Shown here piece by piece: positions 1 through 10,310 of a stretch of 64,000 nucleotides of DNA. The stretch is from Puccinia triticina (lineage: Eukaryota; Basidiomycota; Pucciniomycetes; Pucciniales; Pucciniaceae): contig NC_070564.1 of assembly GCF_026914185.1 (NCBI RefSeq), forward strand, positions 7,254,001 to 7,318,000, read 5' to 3'. Positions within the stretch are counted from its first letter, which is position 1; the number at the start of each line of letters is the position of its first letter. The notes beneath the pieces were generated by a model, which was not told where the DNA came from, did not search any database, and saw only the letters and a program-made list of their open reading frames with translations. The position numbers were made by a program, and so were the translations under genes.

Positions 1-1793
1 GAGGCCGGCCTCCAGGATCGCGCAACTTGATCAAGGACTCAATGACTACCTACATCTCTTACTCGGCTTCAGACGCTCCGGCAAGGAAGTTTCAATGCTG
101 GTTAGCCGCTGCACTCAAGAGCCTATATGCCCTGTTCAACCTGTTTTGGCTTTGTGGGACAAACGGCCTCAAGAGCAACATTTTCACCACCCTTGTCAAG
201 CATTTCAATGCAAGGAGCACCTGGGAACTGACTCTGACTGGTCAAATCCGTTCTATGCTTACAACCGGTCAAAATTCCCTCCATTCAACTGCCAACAAGT
301 TATCACCAGGCAGTTTCAACACCGGTGTCTTTTGCTCAACCAATCTTTTCATTGACTTGCTCATTGATCTGTTCCTCAGGAAAAATCCAAAAAGCTCATA
401 TCCTCCTTGAGATCTCTTCACGGTCACCGAAGTCCGCACGGCAACATGTGAAGCTTGACCAGACATTGAACAGCCGCATCCTTGTGGAATTCGAGATGTT
501 ACGGTGTTGCGGATTCAGAAGGAAATGTTTGAAGCGGCAAACATGGAACCTTGTTTGGTCCAAGGGTTGATTGCGACTTGGGCCTTGGATGGCATTGCCT
601 CCACTTCTGGACTTTGCTGCTAGTCATGCCCTTCGACAAAACAGCCAGCCGAACCTCACCATATCATTGAAAAGTCCGTATTGACCGTTGAGAATGGGGG
701 AGCACCCCAACACTTTTACTTGTTTGCTCAAGTTTCAACAATCTTCAACCAAGACGAGCAGAAAATGTCAGACAAGCAGCTGACTTTCATTGCGGGATTG
801 GATTTTCCCCGCTACTTGGAGTTCCATGGTGTCAAATACACCCTCTTCGCACGCGGCTTCTGGAACGGCTCGCATTACTGGTGCAAGATGCTCAAGAATC
901 TCGGCGGCATCTCGGGTGTATGGATGCACGACGACCGTCAGAACGGTGGGATTGCTCGGCTGATCAGTCCAGATCAGAGCACAATTGCTGGACGCGCACC
1001 CAACACAAGCTGGGTGTTTTACTCACGACCGTGTAGCTCAAGCGAAGACAAATTCGTCTCCAAGAGCATTGCGAACATTGCTCGTGACCACCCGGGAGCG
1101 CCTGGATCGTTGCCATTTGCCCATCTGGGCATGCTTCTCAATAATTCGCCTAGTCAACTCATCCCAACGCTTAATGAGGACCATTCGCCGATTGAAGATC
1201 AACAAATCGCGGCTCTATCAGACAAGCAAGGGCCCAACTCGATACTATCGGATGGGAAGGAGGTTGCCGCCGCTCCCAAAAAGAACCGGCGACCTAAGAA
1301 GGTCAATTTGCCGCTTAATGAGGACGATTTGCCAATTGAAGATCAACATATCGCGGCGGTATCAGACAAGCAAGCCAAATTACTCTTGGATGCGAAGGAG
1401 GTTGCCACCGCTCAAAAAAAGAAGTGGCGACCTAAGAAGGTCACACGACTTCAAGAAGCTGGCAGCTCTCCATCTGGAGCAGCCCAAGCAACAATTGGCG
1501 CCCCCTCTGGAGAGGAAAAGCCGGGTGATCTTAAACGGAAAGCATCGGGCGAGTTCAGGATACGATTGAAAGTCTTGAAGACTAATAATCCTCAACCAAT
1601 GATCGCAGATTCAAATATCGAAGAGAAGAAATGTCCCATCAAAGGAAAGCAGGCAAGCACGACTATCAAGCCAACGATTGAAGAGCAAAAGACTTTGGGC
1701 AAAGTCAAGATACCTAGCGACCGACAACAGAAGCCCATACGTGTGGGCTCGCGATCAAGTACCCGCAAAGCTTCGCAAGCGTTGCAAGCTTGA
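1..1793 (+). pseudogene. MULE-type transposase/USP-like protease gene, copy 1, 3' part only
   Basis: This is the downstream half of the gene seen whole at 15566-21164; the zinc finger and DDE core lie beyond the left edge. One reading frame covers the stretch. It has a cysteine box near 75-130 (FQCWLAAALKSLYALF), a histidine box near 850-950 (GSHYW, then GVWMHDDR), and a basic tail with two AT-hook-like blocks (KKNRRPKKV, KKKWRPKKV). The order Cys, then His, then Trp-x-x-Asp-Asp fits ubiquitin-specific-protease-like peptidases (C19/C98), not Ulp1. Three in-frame stops break it: TGA 408-410, TGA 456-458 and TAG 621-623. At the first, the middle copy has arginine. The tail after the third stop stays open for over 380 codons. 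A unit containing LNED..IEDQ..AA.SDKQ is duplicated in the tail (about 1170-1290 and 1312-1440). The copy is read as a decayed relic. Confidence 0.75.
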
Positions 1794-2280
1794 TTTGATT
1801 GCTAAACTCATATTTGTGTGTTTTGGGAGAGGAATGTTGGGCGGTCATCTGCGGTTTCTTTTTGGGTTTTTTGTTTCCTGCTTTGCAATTTATCACTTGC
1901 AAAATTTTATATGGCTCGCAAAATTCTCATTTCCTTTTGCCTGGTGAGAATTTTGCGACTGTTGGGAGGACAAAAATGTATCCCTTGTAAGTGAACCCTT
2001 GTGAATTTCAAGTTTTTTGGCCCCACGAGCTTTTTTGCGAGGCTTATTTTTTACAAGGGAGATCCTTGTAAGACAATCACTTGTGAAATTACATTTCAGT
2101 CCGTTGCACAAAAAAAATGCAAAGTATCTTTTACAATGCTTGTTTCACAATGGTAGAAAATATGGGAGTAGGTGTGCAAAATTATAAATGCCTCCCGGCT
2201 TGTGGTAATTTCACAATGGATGCAATTTACAAGGCTTATGCCTTGTAAAAAAAGGATTGTAAAATTCTACCCCCCCCGTA
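1794..2280 (+). repeat. 3' subterminal region of MULE copy 1
   Basis: After the stop codon the sequence is dense in short motifs in both orientations: CTTGTAA/TTACAAG and related TTGTGAA, TTTACAA and TTGCAAAA (about 1885-2270). It resembles the TGTAAA/TTTACA-rich ends of the other two copies without being identical. Clustered subterminal motifs are typical transposase-binding regions of MULE and hAT elements. No open frame of interest is seen. The exact element end was not located. Confidence 0.5.
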
Positions 2281-2299
2281 ATTAAATGCACACCCGCAG

Positions 2300-2990
2300 A
2301 CACCCGCGGGATCCCTTCTGGTTGCCGAGGTTGCACAACCTTGGCAGCCAGAAAGCTCCTCCAAGTCGCCGTGGTCATACAACCTCTTTGACCAGGGGGG
2401 ATTCCTTCCGGTGGCTGGGGCTGTATCTCGGCGACCAGAGGGAAATCCTCCTGGTCGCGGAGGTTATACAGCCTCGGCGAGAAAGAGAAAATCCTCCCGG
2501 TCCGGGAGGTTCGAGAGGTTATACAACCTCGGCGACCAGAAGCAAGTCCTTCTGGTCCGAGAGGTTATACAACCTCGGCGACCAGCAGGAAGTCCTTCTG
2601 GTCCGAGAGGTTATACAACCTCGGCGACCAGAAGGAAATCCTTCGATGGTACGAGAGGTTATACAACCTTGGCGACCAGAAGGAAATCCTTCTGGTCGCA
2701 GAGTTTATACATCCTCGGCGACCAAGAGGGATTTCTCCTGGTCGCAGAGGCTATACAACCTCGGTGACCAGAATTAAACTCCTGGTTGCAGAGGCTACAC
2801 AACCTCTGCAACCAGGCGTCAATATCCTGATCGCAGAGGTTACGCAACCTCTGCGACCAGAAGGAAATTCTCCTGGTTGCAGAGGTCATTTTGCAACCAG
2901 AAGGGTTTCCTTCTGGTCGCCAAAGTAGCCATATGGCCTCTTCGACCGGAAGGGATCGCTTCCGGTCGCCGAGGCAAGGGCGGGTACCCG
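2300..2990. repeat. Tandem array I of alternating palindromes (about 48-bp unit)
   Basis: About 14 imperfect tandem units. Each unit has two palindromes in alternation: GAGGTTATACAACCTC (6-bp arms) and a longer one built from GACCAGAAGGA plus its inverse TCCTTCTGGTC around an AA centre. Units are clearest from 2540 to 2780 and diverge toward both ends (for example GCAACCAG variants after 2800). Both strands carry open frames only because the unit lacks stops, so these are not called as genes. The function is unknown. Confidence 0.8.
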
Positions 2991-3095
2991 CCCAGGCAGG
3001 CAGGTACCCGCCAACGAGTGCAGATGCGGATGCAGATGTCAGGAATTGACCAAACAGACCAGCGGGTACCCGCACCCGCGCGGGTACCCGGGTGC
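2974..3095. repeat. Cluster of GGGTACCC palindromes
   Basis: The self-complementary block CGGGTACCCG or GGTACCCGC recurs about four times (near 2980, 3005, 3062 and 3081), directly downstream of palindrome array I, and may be its distal boundary. No coding signal is seen. The stretch that follows (3111-3560) is AT-rich with no recognisable gene. Confidence 0.5.
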
Positions 3096-3560
3096 AAAAG
3101 TGCCATCTCTAATGCCTACTTTTTTTAGGTTGGAGTTTTCAGGAATCCTAGCCAATATATTCCAATTTTGGGTGCTGAAAAATCTATCAAGTTCTGTTGG
3201 GCATGTTTAGATATCATAAAACAACATTCACAATTATTCATCCATATAATTCAGAACAGCTAAGTGCAGGACCAGTGACAATAAATGACATGTGGATCAT
3301 AATGAATGATAAAATCAATTCATATAGGATTACACCATCATACAACAGCACCCATAAAACAGAAATCAAACACAAAGAACATTAAGCTACAACAAACAGA
3401 GCCCAAAGAAGAGTCAAAAATGAATGTGTGAGTAAGTAGTGACAAGTATATGATTTTGGAGGTTTAGAGGTTTGAAATATAAATGAAATCATTTGAAAAT
3501 ACTCACAAGATTTGAAATTATTTTTAATCTGATTAAATCAAGAATCATATCTTCTTGAAA

Positions 3561-5021
3561 TCAGGAGATGGGATTAGAGACATACTTCAGCCATTTCATA
3601 TGTGGTTTTCTTTTTGTAAACCCTTTATATTTCCCTTGCCCTTCAAGCCATGATTGCCAATATTTATCTATCTTGTGGAGCCTTGCATATGATTTCTTAA
3701 ATATTGGGTGGAGTTTATTGATCTTGTCTCTGTAATATTCTCCAATAGACATCCCATTTATGGGATTTTCTTTTAATATTTTGATTTGATCTTCATCCAA
3801 GTATTTGTATCTTATTGGTAAATGTCTTATATCACTGATCCTGGAATATGACAGTAGAAGTTTGTAGTACTCTGATATTATTTCAGGACTGTATTCTCCT
3901 ATATTTTTTGCTGCCTCTCCTATAATGCCTGGACAAATATGTGTTTGAATTAAGTCTAGAAATTCACAAATTGTTTTAGGTAGGAAACAATAATAAGGAT
4001 TCTCCTCATTTGAAACTGAATGATATTTAGGGCTTCTGATTGCTAATAGGAGCTTCAGAAGATTCTGGACTTCAGTTTCAACTTTCTGTATTTTTGGATC
4101 AGCTATTCTTTTCAATTCTTGAAAATTTATCAACCCAGTTTCCAAAAAATCAAAATACATTTTGATGATAAATGTACTATAGAATTGTTTCCATTCATCA
4201 GGTAGCCATGCAAACTTTATCAACTCCGCTGTTCTTGAAAAGTTCTCATTGATAAGCTCCAATTTTATCTTCAAGTGATATTGTTTCTCAAGAGCTATAC
4301 ATATTTGTTTTTTTTCATTAATAAAAAAATAATTCAGTTTCCAAAACTTTCTGCAAAGGAATAACCACAAATGAATGATAAGTATGTACTTGCCTTGAAG
4401 GAATTGCAGCCCCAATGGTGAGAACCACTGCTGTGTAATATCTGTATGGAATTCATCTGCAAAAAACTTTTGCCTCCCATAATGTTGCCTTGAAAAAATG
4501 CTTGCTCTCCTTATCAGGTGATCATCTTGGAATGCATTTTTGATCCTTTCCTGGTTGACAAATTCATTTTTCCACAAGAAATTGATTGTTTTGAAAAGGA
4601 GTGACACATAATCAGACTCTTTCAACATCAGTTTGTCAGGTAGGATAGTTCCATCAAAACTTATCACTTGGTAAGCAACAATTTCTGTTTTGATTTGATC
4701 CAAAATTGAATTCCCAAGCTGCTTCCCTACATGATTTGCCACTGATGAGATTTCTTCAGGTGGAGTAGTTAGCAGCCAATTTAATATGCCAATATGTTTT
4801 GTATACCCCCAAAGGATTGATTCAAAAGTTGTGAACTCGGAGGAAAGTGGATCAAATTTGCCTAATTCCAAAAGCTTCAATTCCTTCAAAACTGATATGT
4901 TATCTGGCATGTTTTTAACAAAAATTTTATGCTCGGCTTGAGAGATACCAAGCTCAAACTCTTCTGAGTTGTAATGGGCTCTAAATAATTTGCAGAGCAT
5001 TTCTTCGTCTCTAAAGAGCAT
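3561..5021 (-). CDS. Orphan protein of about 486 aa, unknown function
   Basis: A long uninterrupted minus-strand frame in AT-rich sequence. The first in-frame ATG is at 5021. The frame stays open about 50 bases further upstream without an ATG, so a 5' exon may be missing from this model. I do not recognise the family. The product is rich in Leu, Ile, Lys and Phe, has hydrophobic aromatic stretches (IIHLWLFLCRKFWKLNYFF near the middle), no convincing signal peptide and no catalytic motif that I can name. The 3' end reads KRKPHMKWLKYVSNPIS. Its base composition is much lower in GC than the flanking repeats. It could be a lineage-specific rust gene or an ORF of an unrecognised element. Confidence 0.55.
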   Translation of the reverse strand: MLFRDEEMLCKLFRAHYNSEEFELGISQAEHKIFVKNMPDNISVLKELKLLELGKFDPLSSEFTTFESILWGYTKHIGILNWLLTTPPEEISSVANHVGKQLGNSILDQIKTEIVAYQVISFDGTILPDKLMLKESDYVSLLFKTINFLWKNEFVNQERIKNAFQDDHLIRRASIFSRQHYGRQKFFADEFHTDITQQWFSPLGLQFLQGKYILIIHLWLFLCRKFWKLNYFFINEKKQICIALEKQYHLKIKLELINENFSRTAELIKFAWLPDEWKQFYSTFIIKMYFDFLETGLINFQELKRIADPKIQKVETEVQNLLKLLLAIRSPKYHSVSNEENPYYCFLPKTICEFLDLIQTHICPGIIGEAAKNIGEYSPEIISEYYKLLLSYSRISDIRHLPIRYKYLDEDQIKILKENPINGMSIGEYYRDKINKLHPIFKKSYARLHKIDKYWQSWLEGQGKYKGFTKRKPHMKWLKYVSNPIS

Positions 5022-5318
5022 CACTAAATCATCCTCTATTGGAAAATTATGGCATGAGTCTTTGTGGGTTCTTTATGTTTCAATATTGATCGGAGAGCTA
5101 CTAACCCTTATTCTTCTCAGTACCTGATATATTCAAAGGGATTATCATCAGGATCACTTACCTTCCTCACAGCGTCAGCAATCTTGATTGAAACCATTTA
5201 CTAACTCTTCTGAGAAGTCAGGCATTCAATTGCCTGGGTGTAAGATTGTGTCTGTTCGCCATTAGGATGAATCTGAGTGGAAGGCAAAGCTGCATTTCCC
5301 TTGGATGCATCGATGCGA

Positions 5319-5596
5319 CTAGCTATCTCTGGTGGTTGCGTTAGCGCATTTGCAGAGGTCTTCTGTCGAATCAATGGGAGCGCTTTGGGTTGTTTTTGAG
5401 TAATATGGATGAGATGATAGATAAGGAAAAATTAGCACCTGGGAGGCCTGTCCATTTTCGCGAGCAGAGTATAATTACCACCATAACTGTGACCAATATC
5501 ACGATATTTCGTGCCCGACAAAACCCTTGGAGCGACGACTCTATCAAAAGTAGCTGAGATAAAACAAAAGCCCAGAAGCGTGATTCGCGATAGCAT
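5319..5596 (-). CDS. Possible small secreted protein, 73 aa, two exons
   Basis: From ATG 5596 the frame starts MLSRITLLGFCFISATF, which looks like a signal peptide. Splicing at GTGCTA (intron about 5438-5383, acceptor AAG) would give a short Cys-containing tail ending in TAG at 5319-5321. The acceptor is weak and the frame also extends upstream of this Met. This is a guess based on the signal-like start, placed 5' of the orphan gene on the same strand. The two could instead belong to one transcript. Confidence 0.18.
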
Positions 5597-5699
5597 TCTT
5601 TTGATGTCAATAATTCCAAACAAAAAGTATTCTGAGTAGAAGGCAGCAGGCAAATCGCTTGGGATCCACGATGAGATGAATTTTATAAGCAGCTGCTGC

Positions 5700-6380
5700 A
5701 CTTTACCAGACTCACAGCTGTATTGTGAACTCTATGGCCAGCAAGCCCTTCGTGGTCACACAGCAACAAGTGTATATCGCAGCGTTTGAACACATCCCTG
5801 CAACTCCGATGAGACTTAACGCTACAAGAAAGTCGCCATTCCCTCCCTCTCAACCCAGGCCCTCTGGCCGGGTGGTCGCGGCATCCCACCGGCCCCGGGG
5901 CAACGCCCAAGAGACCCTGCGGGGCTGCTCCTATAGACCTCTGACCAGCGACTGTTGGGCTTGAAGTGAGATGAATAAACAAATTTTGTCCACTTGCCTC
6001 GGTGGAGATCGCTGCCTGTCCTGTGTACTGGTGACGGCAATCTCCAATTGATTAGTGAGACACCCTGACCTCGCATACGTGATAAACCAGACGCAGCAAA
6101 TGTGGAGACCATACTCTGCATGTTGAGACTCTCCCTGTCACATACAGGATAATGTTGAGTTGGTCAGGCTCGGAGAGTCTTGGAAATTTTGGAGCAACTG
6201 AAATGTTTTCCTTATCTCAATAACTTGTTGTATTTACATTTATTTATATTGAGATAAGAGAAAAGAGATCATCTGATTGAGGAATTGACCTGAAAGCAGC
6301 ACAAGTGGGTGCTTTGCTTTTAGGGATGATTGTTTTGGGTTGCTTTGTCTGAGTTTGAGCTGAGATGTGAGATGAGACAG
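5700..6380. other. Stretch without a recognisable gene
   Basis: Short frames on both strands have no recognisable protein features. A GC-rich block near 5830-5940 and an AT-rich block near 6230-6400 alternate. I see no RNA gene and no clear repeat boundary. Confidence 0.4.
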
Positions 6381-7110
6381 TTTGAGGGCGGGTCTATATA
6401 ATGCGCCTTTGTCAGCTACTCCTCTCACTTTCTGTTTCTGGTCTGGGTGTGGTTTCTGAGCTTACCGACGCAGGAGCCAGTCAACATAGTAGTCTGGTCT
6501 TATCCTGTTTGTACGGGTTTGCGGTCTTTTGATCTGCTTGTCGAACGTAGCTCGGATCAAGTCAGCTGTCTGGGTTTTATCCTTTCCTGGGTCGCAGGGA
6601 TTGGACTACATACTCACCGGTTGCGGTGCTGGCCGTGATCCTATTGAGTACATAGGAGGGCTGGGGTCTGATTGCCGAGACGGTCTGCGAGGGATCTACA
6701 AGAATAAAGTCAGTCAGCTTGTCTGAACCATAACTTTATCTCTCCACGAGCACGTGCTCGGAGGCTGATTCTAATCTTCCTTTCCACGGTGCGGTTGCCG
6801 TTACGGTTTCCGTATCTGCAAGTGATCAAGCGGGGCTTGTCAGCTTGAGATTGGGTTAGGTCTGGGTCTGGACTGCTTGAGGGGTCTTACCTCTTTGCGC
6901 AGCTGGGTCTGAGTTTCTGGCTAGCCGCGCGAGTTTCCTGTTGTGTTACCGGTAGCGCAGCGGGAGGTGGGCGGAGTCCATGGAACCGTCCAGCCCTCCC
7001 TGTACGCGCTAAGCCCCAACGCACGAGATGGACGCCGACGAGCTGTACATGGAAGCTCGTGCTCAGGAGGCGCCGGAGATAGCGGGTACTGGGAGCCAGG
7101 GGAGGTCGTC
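6381..7110. other. Non-coding, possibly LTR-derived stretch
   Basis: A TATA-like block (TCTATATAATGCGCC near 6391), a later AATAAA-like signal (AAGAATAAAGTCAG near 6700) and GC-rich unique sequence are arranged as in an LTR (promoter, then poly-A signal). Some short blocks around 6900-6960 resemble sequence near 11400-11470 downstream of the tyrosine recombinase gene, so the two could be remnants of one element's terminal repeats. No clear TG...CA ends or target duplication were found. Confidence 0.22.
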
Positions 7111-7115
7111 TCCCA

Positions 7116-7320
7116 GCAACGGTGTAACCATTACGATACATTGAGCGTATTGGGTAAACGTTTTTCATTGAAGATGAATACCTACATCTCCAATTTTTTG
7201 TTTTTGGCTGTTATTGTATGGATAATGGCTAAAAACAAAAAATTGGACATGTAGGTATGCATCTTCAATGAAAAATGTTTACCCAATACGCTCAATGTAT
7301 CGTAATGGTTACACCGTTGC
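7116..7320. mobile_element. Foldback element (about 205 bp, near-perfect hairpin)
   Basis: The left arm from 7116 (GCAACGGTGTAACCATTACG) is the near-perfect inverse of the right arm ending at 7320 (CGTAATGGTTACACCGTTGC). Arms run about 93 bases around a short centre, including AATTTTTTGTTTTTGGC and its inverse. The flanks read TCCCA on both sides (7111-7115 and 7321-7325), consistent with a short target duplication. No ORF is inside. It looks like a non-autonomous foldback/MITE. Confidence 0.75.
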
Positions 7321-7334
7321 TCCCAGAAACCTCA

Positions 7335-8225
7335 GAGCATTTCCACCGCGGGCGGTATTTTTGGGGCGCTGAAATTTGATCTCTGGCAGTGCGCAGCCAG
7401 GTTTAGCGCCCCAAACTGCTGCGGCATACACCGCGAGAGTCTGTAAAAAGTCATGAAAGGCATGCATCGCCCCCGGTCCACTCCCCCGTCAAATCCACCC
7501 GGTTATCGAAGGGAGTTCTCTTGTTGATGATCGGAACAAAGCGGGTCGTTCCGGTCATTGTGCGGAGTATATACCCCTCTCGATAACTGGAACGAACCAG
7601 CCATTGAGGGGACTAAATATGTACCTCCCTCGATGAGGTCAGAACAATCCGGGCTGTTCCGGTCATTGTGGGGAGTATATACTCCCCTCGATAATTGGAA
7701 CAAACCGGCCAACTCCCCTCGATGATCAGAACAGACCAGTTTGTTCCGGTCATCCTGGGGAGTATCCTCTTGATGACCAAAAGGAACCGGACATCAAGGG
7801 GAGTATGTACTCCTCTCGATGACCGGAGGAACCGGCCATCAAAGGGAGTATGTACTCCTCTCGATGACCGGAAGGAACCGGCCATTGAGGGGAGAATTTA
7901 CTCCTCTTGATGACCGGAACAAACGGGCCATCGAGGGGAGTACCTCTTGATGGCCGGCCTGCCTTGGCCTGTGAAGGGATTGTACATTCGGGGGTGTGAG
8001 CTGTAGTTTCACAAGGAGTTTGGTGTGTGAAAGGGAGTTGAGGTGGGGATGAATGAGTCCCTAGTGAGTCCCTCGGAGTCCCTACATGTAGGGACTCGAG
8101 GTCAATATTTAGGGACGGCCGTAAATTTTCGACACAAATAGCGCCCGCGGTGGGTTGGGTTGAGGCGGTAAACTCCTGAAATTTCCAACTAGGGCCCCGA
8201 TTTAGGGCCCGCGGTGGAAATGCTC
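7335..8225. mobile_element. Non-autonomous TIR element, TCA-flanked, carrying palindrome array II
   Basis: The left end GAGCATTTCCACCGCGGGC is the inverse of the right end GCCCGCGGTGGAAATGCTC (19 bp, no mismatch). TCA flanks both sides (7332-7334 and 8226-8228), suggesting a 3-bp target duplication. The interior has no transposase; it holds the palindrome array at 7510-7945 and short G+C-rich palindromes such as GTAGGGACTC and its inverse near 8080-8100. The superfamily is uncertain. A 3-bp duplication allows Harbinger- or CACTA-type elements. Confidence 0.6.
7510..7945. repeat. Tandem array II of alternating palindromes
   Basis: About 8 diverged units of roughly 45-60 bp. Each alternates GATGACCGGAACAAACCGGCC-like palindromes (GATGACCGG with CCGGCCATC) with GGGGAGTATATACTCCCC-like palindromes. 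The plan matches arrays I and III, two palindromes in strict alternation, but the sequence differs. It sits inside the TCA-flanked element. Open frames crossing it are by-products of the repeat. Confidence 0.75.
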
Positions 8226-8515
8226 TCAGGGCTCCCCCTTTCCCCTCAGAGCTCGCTCCTTTCCCCCAAGCTTCCCATCTCCCAGTCTCCCTCACGCCAA
8301 GATCCTAGGATTGCTCAACGCTCATCTACTTGCGCCCACCATCCCAGACCTAAGACCTTTTCTTTTGCAGATTCTCACACATTTCTCCACAATAGTATGT
8401 CCTCAAAACAAACAATCCAACCCTACATATCCACATAATACACAAGCTCCCCCAGTTGCTTACTCATCCCCTTCCCTGAACTCTATCCTACCTCACAAAC
8501 CTTGATAGTTGCAAA

Positions 8516-9499
8516 ATGTCCGGACTGAACATCCAAGACACAACAAACAGCGTGAAAGCCGCTGCCCAACAAGCCGCCCCTGTGGCGGATGAGGGCAGCC
8601 AAACGGCACAACCATCCACCCAATCCCAAGAGCCGGACGCAGACGCAAACCCGCAAGGCGTGTTGTCCCAAACCACAGGTCCAGCCCCAAAACTGGCCAA
8701 AGCGGTAAAAGTTGTGAAAAGCAAGGTGACCACCCGGGCCTCAGCAAAAAAACCCCCAGCCGCTCCGAGGAGCGAACCGGCACAGGAGGGAAACCCGGGA
8801 GGGCCACTCAGAGACCCAGAGATTGCCAAGATTCTTGACCCCGCGAGCGGTAAGCAAAAGGGAGGAGAGGAAGAGAGTCAGAGAACAAACCAGTAAACTG
8901 ACCAAAAAACCACAGCTCCCCCAACAGGTCCAAACGCAGTCCAGAGTAATCCGCTTACTGTCGAGGACAAAAAGATGTCTGACGCTGAAGTCAACCGGGA
9001 AGCTCAATCCATTCTAATGGCCAAGATGATCAAGGCCAAGAGGATCGGAGACAATGCAAAGGTGGAACGGTACATGAAAATGTACAAAGCCGTCTTGGCA
9101 GACAGGAAGACCGGCAAACCAAAGGTGGCAATACCAAGCGTGAATCCAAAGGTAGCAATACCAAGCGTCAGCCCCCCCCTTTTTCAAACACCAACCGTCC
9201 CCCAAAAGAGACCGGCAGAAGCTGGCAAAACAACCCAGGTCCAAACAGTCAAATTCATCGCTGGGAGATCCAACTCGCATGACGACGGCGGTTTCCCCCC
9301 CTACTTCCACAAGCTGCTTCTCAAATGTGAAGGGCCCCTCCCCCTGACCATATTCGACAGGGAGTGGCAGGAAAGAGCCTTAGCCAAGCACTCAAAAAAC
9401 CGGCCAAAGATTGAAGAAACCACGGCGGAGAAGGGTCTCTGATACCACGGATTTCCAGTCCCGGACAAATTCTCCCAGAATTTCTCCGACTGGACCCTG
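8516..9499 (+). pseudogene. Gag-like gene of a tyrosine-recombinase-type retroelement (5' part, broken)
   Basis: Exon 1 (8516-8849) starts MSGLNIQDTTNSV and is Ala/Pro/Gln-rich. The donor GTAAGC and acceptor CCCCAACAG lead to exon 2 at 8928 in frame. Exon 2 is basic (AKMIKAKRIGDNAKVERYMK) and Pro-rich and runs to a TGA at 9440-9442. The same frame continues past that stop with protein-like sequence (YHGFPVPDKFSQNFSDWTL), so the TGA probably replaces a Trp codon. Shortly after, coding sequence is interrupted at about 9494-9499 by LTR-like DNA. A recombinase remnant follows at 10311-10970, so I infer one element. No reverse transcriptase is seen. The Gag assignment is inferred from composition and position only. 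Confidence 0.5.
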
Positions 9500-10281
9500 A
9501 ACCATTGTCAGCCACAGAGTACATGTCACAGTACCTTACACGTACCAAGTACCTGCAATTGTTCACATTACATATAGTACATTCCTTTTTACACCTTTAT
9601 TACATATGTATATCATTTGATACAAGATTAAGAATGTACTCCTGTTATACATTACATTACAGATAACCATAGTTAAATTCAGTTACCATAATGTACTGTT
9701 GTTATGAGAGTTAAGTTACGTGCAACAGTAAGATTACAATACATTGTAATATTACTGTACACGTGAAATACCCCAAGACAGGTATCACTCATTTATCCCC
9801 TGTTACGCCTCAGTCCCCATTTACATAATATATTGGTTATGATATAATTACATAAACAATACATGATGTAATCCAATTCAAAGAGCACTGAATGGAATCA
9901 ATGATTGGTTATGATCAGCTAGTGTGCACAGCTACTGATCCAGGATCAGTACTGATCATTACACTGCCCTGATCATTTCCAATGTTGATCCTCATGAGGA
10001 TCTGCTTCCCTTGAGCGCTTCCAGTTCCCCCCTGGTCCTGAAGCGCCTCCAAGCGCCTCATATTCCCTCCTGCTCTTTCCCCTCTATATAAACACGCCCC
10101 TCAGGACTGTTTATCCCTCAGAATATATTTACAGCAAAGTTTAACCCATACTATAGTTAAACAGTGCTTTCATTCTCACCCATCATTCAATTCAGGAATA
10201 CTCTCAACTCTTGATTACCCTTACCTTTCTGTAGGTAAAACCACGAACCCAAGTTGAGTTATTCCTTGGATGCCTATTAAC
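9500..10281 (+). mobile_element. Putative solo LTR
   Basis: An AT-rich, non-coding insert of about 780 bp separates the Gag-like frame from the recombinase remnant. The hexamer ACCCTG stands at both borders (9494-9499 and 10282-10287). A TATA box lies in the right part (10082-10093), followed by a short unique stretch as in an LTR. Ends do not read cleanly as TG...CA, so exact borders and class are uncertain. Many short GTAC/TACATTACA-like words occur in the left part. Confidence 0.4.
10082..10093 (+). promoter_or_regulatory. TATA box in the putative LTR
   Basis: CTCTATATAAAC precedes a pyrimidine-rich stretch about 190 bp before the proposed right border. It is consistent with an LTR promoter reading rightward. 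Confidence 0.35.
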
Positions 10282-10310
10282 ACCCTGTGTTGATCTGGAT
10301 GCGCCTTAAT

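Noticed and set aside
2300..2990. CRISPR-like array of palindromic repeats
   Set aside because: Units are contiguous with no unique spacers, the genome is eukaryotic by its introns, and no cas gene is present.
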